DNA from: CAIYUC01 sp963682005
GTDB taxonomy: Bacteria > Bacteroidota > Bacteroidia > Bacteroidales > FEN-979
Direction: 5' to 3'
Assembly: GCA_963682005.1 (NCBI GenBank)
Contig: OY820914.1
Location: 1,364,001-1,428,000, forward strand
DNA: 64,000 bases
Positions 60,290 to 64,000 of this stretch are shown here, in pieces. The stretch's first letter is position 1; every line of letters starts with the position of its first letter. The position numbers and the translations under genes were made by a program. The notes under the pieces are model-generated. The model was not told the origin of the DNA and ran no database searches. It was given only the letters and a program-made list of their open reading frames with translations.

Positions 60290-60820
60290 GGTGGTGAACT
60301 GGTGAAGTGGTGAACTGGTGAGTTAAAATAATTTGAATTACTTTTTTCCGGTAAGACGTATTTTAAGTTTCTTTTTTGTCGATGAAAAAACGTTAAGAAG
60401 TTCTGTGGCTTCTTCCTCGAGTGGTTGAAAGAGGTTCTTTTTCTCAGGTAATATCTCCCCGATCAGATCAAGCCAGAAGAGAGTTTCATCGCATTCTTCA
60501 ACAACAATACATAGTTTCGAATAATATTCTGCTGAAGATCTGGCACGGCATGCAGCCCGAAAGTTTGCAGCAACAGAGGACCCGCTTCTCAGAATTTGTC
60601 TTGTAACCACTTTTGTTGCTTCATTCTGAGATAAACCTGCAAATGTTTTACATATTGCAACAGAAAAATTCCTGGTTCTTACCCGGAACTTGTCATTAAA
60701 TGAAGCTAATGTTGCCATTTTTTTGTTTCTGCTTTATCGTTCATCCTTCAAAAAGGTAATATCTTTGTTAACAACTTAATAAAAAACTCACCAGTTCACC
60801 ACCTCACCAGTTCACCACTT
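60282..60820. mobile_element. Inverted-repeat element P4 carrying a four-helix-bundle gene
   Basis: Left arm 60282-60325: TAAGTGGAGAAGCTGGTGAG, then GTGGTGAACTGGTGAAGTGG, TGAACTGGTGAGTT. Right arm 60785-60820 starts AACTCACCAGTTCACCACCT. The inner 34 bases of the left arm and the first 34 of the right arm are inverted copies with one mismatch. Between them (460 bases) lies a single S23-type gene. No transposase is seen. A second, direct copy of the right arm follows at 60858-60892. Confidence 0.7.
60338..60718 (-). CDS. Four-helix-bundle protein (23S rRNA intervening-sequence / S23 family)
   Basis: 126 residues. The family pattern is clear: FRVRTRNFSVAICKTFAGLSQNEATKVVTRQILRSGSSVAANFRAACRARSSAEYYSKLCIVVEECDETLFWLDLI. 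SxSVAANxxEA-like and ExDETxxWL are the signatures of the S23/avd-like four-helix bundle. Homologues are encoded inside 23S rRNA intervening sequences and, as Avd, in diversity-generating retroelements; no reverse transcriptase or variable repeat is present here. The usual C-terminus is extended by about 15 basic residues (KKKLKIRLTGKK). The gene fills the loop of a long inverted repeat. Confidence 0.88.
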   Translation of the reverse strand: MATLASFNDKFRVRTRNFSVAICKTFAGLSQNEATKVVTRQILRSGSSVAANFRAACRARSSAEYYSKLCIVVEECDETLFWLDLIGEILPEKKNLFQPLEEEATELLNVFSSTKKKLKIRLTGKK

Positions 60821-60900
60821 AAAAAGAAATATCTTTGTTCATAATTATTAAAATAAAACTCACCAGTTCACCACCTCACCAGCTCACCACCTAATACACC
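60760..60900 (+). repeat. 70-bp tandem duplication carrying promoter box and repeat arm
   Basis: Unit 1 (60760-60829) and unit 2 (60830-60900) both start with TATCTTTGTT, run through an AT-rich spacer and end with the CTCACCAGTTCACCACCTCA array. The duplication gives the HD-domain gene two TATCTTTG -7 boxes (60760-60767 and 60830-60837). Confidence 0.7.
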
Positions 60901-60909
60901 TTTCCACAA

Positions 60910-61470
60910 ATGACATTAGACCGCAACACTGCTTTAGATCTTCTTCATCAATACATAAAGAACGACAAGATGATCGTTCATTGCCTCGCATCGGAAGCCG
61001 TGTTACGCGGGATCGCCCGGAAACTTGGCCGGGATGAGGAAAAATGGGGCCTTGCCGGGCTTCTGCATGATCTCGATGTAGAAGTCACCAATGCCGATCC
61101 ATACGTTCACGGGCTTCAGACGGAAAACCTCCTCAAAGAATACGAGGTTGATCCGGAGATCCTGGATGCGGTCCGGATGCACAATGAGGTGGCCAGCGGG
61201 AAGGAGCGCTCGACGGAGTTCCAGCATGCCCTTGCCGCCGGAGAAACCATCACGGGGCTGATCTTCGCCACTACCTATGTCTATCCCGACAGGAAGCTCA
61301 CCAGCGTAAAGCCGAAATCGGTGATCAAGCGTATGAAGGAAAAGGCCTTTGCGGCATCGGTGAAACGGGAGAATATTATGGAATGCGAGATGATCGGGAT
61401 CCCGATTGATGAATTTGCCGCACTGTCAATCGAGGCCATGCTGCCGATCGCCGGGGAACTGGGATTGTAA
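60910..61470 (+). CDS. HD (HDIG)-domain protein
   Basis: 186 residues. HD motif: MIVHCLASEAVLRGIA (first His), AGLLHDLDVEV (His-Asp), HGLQTENLL (His) and VRMHNEVASGKERSTEFQHALAAGETITGLIFAT. Such HDIG proteins are metal-dependent phosphohydrolases; the short single-domain type is often annotated as a predicted hydrolase of unknown substrate. Length fits the family (about 185). It lies behind the duplicated P4 arm, and its transcription probably starts at one or both TATCTTTG boxes there. Confidence 0.85.
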   Translation: MTLDRNTALDLLHQYIKNDKMIVHCLASEAVLRGIARKLGRDEEKWGLAGLLHDLDVEVTNADPYVHGLQTENLLKEYEVDPEILDAVRMHNEVASGKERSTEFQHALAAGETITGLIFATTYVYPDRKLTSVKPKSVIKRMKEKAFAASVKRENIMECEMIGIPIDEFAALSIEAMLPIAGELGL

Positions 61471-61512
61471 ACATACCCCGACTTTCGTTCTGTCATTTTA
61501 TCAAATGAATAA

Positions 61513-61626
61513 TTTAACCACGAAGGCGCTCAAAGTGCAACACAAAGGAACGCAAAGTAGCTGATTTCAGGGATTAATTACCTTGGTGCGCCTTTGCGCC
61601 ATCCTTTGTTGCCTTTGCGGTTAAAT
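61513..61626. repeat. Short-period palindrome P6 (CCACGAAGGCGC units)
   Basis: Left arm TTTAACCACGAAGGCGCTCA ... CACAAAGGAACGCAAAG; right arm GGTGCGCCTTTGCGCCATCC, TTTGTTGCCTTTGCGGTTAA. The outer TTTAACC/GGTTAA and inner units pair imperfectly. It fills the gap between the convergent HD and K+ channel genes. Confidence 0.75.
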
Positions 61627-61661
61627 TCTTTCAGGACAACCATCAAGAGGGGCGTTTACGC

Positions 61662-62483
61662 TCATTTCCCGCAGAACGCCTCCGTAATTCCGGGTTCAGG
61701 GGGAGCGATCTTTTCAAAATTCTTCCAGCGGAAATCTTTTCGCCTGCCTGACGTATCCCATGAGTAAACATTCAGGAAAATGGTCCCGAAACGAAGATCA
61801 TCCGAATCATAGTATTTTGCATAGGCAATCTGCTCGCCGCTCCGGATATCATTCCCGATGAATGAGAACTTCATATGGAGGTGGATCTTTTTCTGGAGCG
61901 ACCGCTGCAGGTTCCGTTTCAGGTTCTCCGCACGTTCAGCATCCAGGTCGATGTCGTAATACAGGATCTTCTCCAGGTCGGGAAGCCGCTGTTCGTGCTG
62001 GTAGATCCTGAACCGTGTATTCTTGTCGATGGTCCAGACCTCGAACTTGCTGTTCACATCGATGATATCCCGCCCTTTATTGCCCATCCTGATCGATAGC
62101 CAGAATTTCCCGTTCCGGTGGCGGATATAGATCTGTTTCGTAACGAAAAGATCATGCGGGCGCTTGATCACGAAATAGACCAGGAATCCGGAGAAAATGG
62201 CAGTATAGAAAAGTGAGATCGTCGACTGGATCATCACGATCATCCTTCCCTGGTCGGTAACAGGATGAATATCGCCAAATCCGATCGTATGAAAGGAAAC
62301 GATGCTGAAATAAACGGCTTTCCGGAAATCGACCGGATCTGCAATGGCATTGCCATAGGTTGTCATGCCGATACTGTTGGTGATGTGATAGAGGTACGCG
62401 AAGATCATGATGATCACCCCGTACAGGAACAGGAATAAGAGGATAAAGAAAAGGACTTCCCGGGTTTTGATTGAAAAGTTCAT
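61662..62483 (-). CDS. Inward-rectifier-type (Kir) potassium channel
   Basis: 273 residues from ATG 62483. Two membrane segments (FFILLFLFLYGVIIMIFAYLY and SLFYTAIFSGFLVYFVI) flank the pore with the selectivity filter TIGFGD in SFHTIGFGDIHPVTDQG. The cytoplasmic part (about 115-255) reads as an IRK-type beta sandwich: IRHRNGKFWLSIRMGNKGRDIIDVNSKFEVW and FGTIFLNVYSWDTSGRR. KirBac channels show exactly this order. It follows the MscS-type gene by 9 bases, so both channels share an operon, which suggests a joint role in osmotic or membrane-potential balance. Confidence 0.85.
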   Translation of the reverse strand: MNFSIKTREVLFFILLFLFLYGVIIMIFAYLYHITNSIGMTTYGNAIADPVDFRKAVYFSIVSFHTIGFGDIHPVTDQGRMIVMIQSTISLFYTAIFSGFLVYFVIKRPHDLFVTKQIYIRHRNGKFWLSIRMGNKGRDIIDVNSKFEVWTIDKNTRFRIYQHEQRLPDLEKILYYDIDLDAERAENLKRNLQRSLQKKIHLHMKFSFIGNDIRSGEQIAYAKYYDSDDLRFGTIFLNVYSWDTSGRRKDFRWKNFEKIAPPEPGITEAFCGK

Positions 62484-62492
62484 GGACAAACG

Positions 62493-64000
62493 TTATTTTC
62501 CGACCCTGAAGGATCCGGGTTGGTAATCCTTTGAGCGAAACGAAGGGGGAATTGTTGTCGTATTTCCATCGCGAACGGCATGATAGCCCGGCGACATGAT
62601 CTCCACGCCCGCTTCATTGAACGAATCCTGGATGTTCTGATGAAGGTCAGAGTAGATCACGATCATCCTCCAGGGATCATCCGTAAATGCATTGATCTGA
62701 TAGGAAACGTATGAATCGTCGAGACTGGTCTGCAGAACAAAGGGTTTCGGATCTTTCAGGATCCCCGTTGTTCGTTCAGCAGCGCGGATCAGGAGTTCGT
62801 GAACGGTCTTCCATGGGGCATCATAGCCGATCGTAATGCTAGTATAAAGGATCAGGCCTGATTCCCCGGCCATGGTGCTATAGTTGACAACTTCGCCTCC
62901 CATGATCTTGGAGTTCGGAATGGTCACGACCTCGTTCTTGATTGTCTGGAGCTTGGTCACAAGCATTGTTTTTTCAACCACATCACCGGTGATTTCACCG
63001 ATCCTGACGCGGTCTCCCATGCGGAATGCACGGGTATATGTCAGTGAAAACCCGGCCATGATGTTCGACAGGGAACTGGCCGACGTGATCGAAAAAAGGA
63101 TCCCGACAAATACGGAAACACCCTGGAATACCTTGGAGTCGGATCCCGGAAGATACGGCCAGATCACGATCAGCGTAAAGGCCCAGATGATAAGGCGGAT
63201 GATATTGAACGTCGGAACGGCCCAATCGGGGTAAAAGCCGGGGATCTTGAATGTAGAGGATTCAACCTCTCTTTTCAGGAAACGGAAAAACTTAATGACC
63301 AGCCGGGCAATAAAAATAAATACAATGATAATGATGAGGTTTGGCAGAAAATGGTAAATGCTTTTCACAAAATCGGAGATGGGAGAAAGGAAGTACCTGA
63401 GAAAGCCGATCGTGAATCCTTTTGTCCAGGGCAGGATGTAGAACATCAGGAACAAGGCCAGGATGATCAGAAGGATCAGTAAAACAAACCGGAACACTTT
63501 GTTTAGCATTTTAAGAAAGCTGATCTGGCGTGGTTTATTGAAGAGTTCCGATTTTTGTATATGGAGTTTTTCAAGGAGATCTCCTTCCCAGGACAGGATC
63601 CTTCGGTTAATGAACCGGAATAACCAGTTGACAAGCCAGGTCAGGATCATCAGGATAAGAAGCACTGCACCGGCAAACAGGATATCACGGACAAGGTTTT
63701 TTCCCATCTGAACTTTCCGGTAATCGATTACGGCATGAGAAACCGACCTCAACCTTGTAACAGCAAGACTATCCTGTGAAATATTTTCAGCAGCGGCATC
63801 CTGTTCTGTGATCGCCATGAGAAAGAGGTCCTTATAATAAAGATCAATGGAAATATCCGACCTGTACAGTTTCAGGGAATCGGCATTGAACAGGGGATCT
63901 TCAGCAATGTCCAGGAGCCGCTGCTCCGTTGACTTTGCCCTCTGTAACGGTGTAAAAGGACCAACTTTCCTGCTGATGACAAAGATCGTCTTCCCGAAAG
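62493..64000 (-). CDS. MscS-family mechanosensitive channel, N-terminus beyond the window
   Basis: The frame is open from the stop at 62493 to the window edge (about 502 codons visible). An ATG at 63818 is internal: the upstream part PFTPLQRAKSTEQRLLDIAEDPLF matches the N-terminal periplasmic region of large MscS-like proteins. Four to five membrane segments are followed by the pore helix and beta domain: IMAGFSLTYTRAFRMGDRVRIGEITGDVVEKTMLVTKL, TIPNSKIMGGEVVNYS (MscS signature), and the C-terminal alpha/beta domain with INAFTDDPWRMIVIYSDLHQNIQDSFNEAGVEIMSPGYHAVRDGN. It opens under membrane tension and releases osmolytes. Upstream gene order is unknown. Confidence 0.9.
   Translation of the reverse strand, partial: FGKTIFVISRKVGPFTPLQRAKSTEQRLLDIAEDPLFNADSLKLYRSDISIDLYYKDLFLMAITEQDAAAENISQDSLAVTRLRSVSHAVIDYRKVQMGKNLVRDILFAGAVLLILMILTWLVNWLFRFINRRILSWEGDLLEKLHIQKSELFNKPRQISFLKMLNKVFRFVLLILLIILALFLMFYILPWTKGFTIGFLRYFLSPISDFVKSIYHFLPNLIIIIVFIFIARLVIKFFRFLKREVESSTFKIPGFYPDWAVPTFNIIRLIIWAFTLIVIWPYLPGSDSKVFQGVSVFVGILFSITSASSLSNIMAGFSLTYTRAFRMGDRVRIGEITGDVVEKTMLVTKLQTIKNEVVTIPNSKIMGGEVVNYSTMAGESGLILYTSITIGYDAPWKTVHELLIRAAERTTGILKDPKPFVLQTSLDDSYVSYQINAFTDDPWRMIVIYSDLHQNIQDSFNEAGVEIMSPGYHAVRDGNTTTIPPSFRSKDYQPGSFRVGK

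Noticed and set aside
60338..60718. Diversity-generating retroelement, because Avd shares the four-helix-bundle fold
   Set aside because: No reverse transcriptase, template repeat or variable repeat is present nearby.
63818..63818. ATG at 63818 as start of the MscS gene
   Set aside because: The frame remains open upstream to the window edge and encodes sequence typical of the N-terminal part of large MscS-like channels.
1..64000. rRNA, tRNA, prophage or integrated plasmid
   Set aside because: No conserved rRNA or tRNA segment, integrase, capsid or conjugation gene was recognised on either strand, though a short tRNA could be missed by eye.

Overview
The window reads as a chromosomal contig from a Bacteroidota bacterium, probably an uncultured member of the Bacteroidales/Marinilabiliales side. 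Evidence: proteins with type IX secretion (Por) C-terminal sorting domains, a small PID-CTERM-like protein, DUF3857/transglutaminase and DUF3108 proteins, thioester-less alpha-2-macroglobulin, the ftsX-DUF3098-uppP-truB cluster, an RsuA-type pseudouridine synthase with a long charged repeat N-terminus, and Bacteroidota-type -7 promoter boxes (TAnnTTTG) 10-100 bases before many starts instead of strong Shine-Dalgarno sites. I see no rRNA, tRNA, CRISPR array, prophage or intact insertion sequence.

Layout. 1-2.7 kb: end of a DUF6249-type membrane gene, a PKD-like T9SS surface protein and a HigBA toxin-antitoxin pair. 3.1-9.9 kb: ECF sigma factor with a probable membrane anti-sigma partner, a fructosamine-kinase-like protein, LutB, rpiB, nadA and a MORN/YwqK repeat protein. 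10-15.6 kb: RsuA/RluB-family pseudouridine synthase and two secreted DUF3857 proteins, one with an intact transglutaminase triad and one degenerate. 15.7-20.6 kb: dnaG, a polyferredoxin membrane protein, a GNAT acetyltransferase and a LysE exporter. 20.6-25.1 kb: PHP phosphatase, U32 peptidase and the pabA<>pabB-pabC folate genes. 25.2-36.5 kb: secreted metallo-beta-lactamase-fold enzyme, lipoprotein, aspS, a broken GxxExxY gene in an inverted-repeat element, a 2068-residue alpha-2-macroglobulin and DUF3108. 36.5-48.4 kb: leuS, two coupled AsmA-like giants, ftsX, DUF3098, uppP, truB. 48.5-54.1 kb: YgaP-like membrane protein, PIN/DUF6364 toxin-antitoxin pair, a T9SS beta-propeller protein, tadA and a RhaD-like aldolase. 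54.5-64 kb: response regulator, PID-CTERM-like and lamin-tail surface proteins, HEPN/MNT pair, M28 peptidase, a four-helix-bundle (S23/IVP) gene in an inverted-repeat element, an HD protein, and an inward-rectifier-like K+ channel with an MscS channel.

The most unusual property is the density of short-period palindromic repeats. Many intergenic gaps hold arrays of 7-9 base units arranged as long inverted repeats (GTGATGGA, GCGAAGTA, CACGAAGGA, GTGAACTG, ATTTTACC and others). Two of these carry a small gene in the loop: a GxxExxY (PD-(D/E)XK-like) gene between 41-bp arms and an S23-type four-helix-bundle gene between 34-bp arms. The second mirrors the hairpin-plus-ORF layout of 23S rRNA intervening sequences but lies outside rRNA. 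A separate 131-bp MITE-like element sits three times inside a second palindrome (TACCCACCCC...GGGGTGGGTA), at the same place and in both orientations. Related repeats have entered coding sequences in frame (polyferredoxin, PHP phosphatase, alpha-2-macroglobulin twice, AsmA-like protein) and appear to supply signal-peptide codons and stop codons elsewhere. I regard this repeat system, especially its cargo-bearing forms, as the best candidate for something undescribed here. All family names come from reading sequence motifs; no database search was run.
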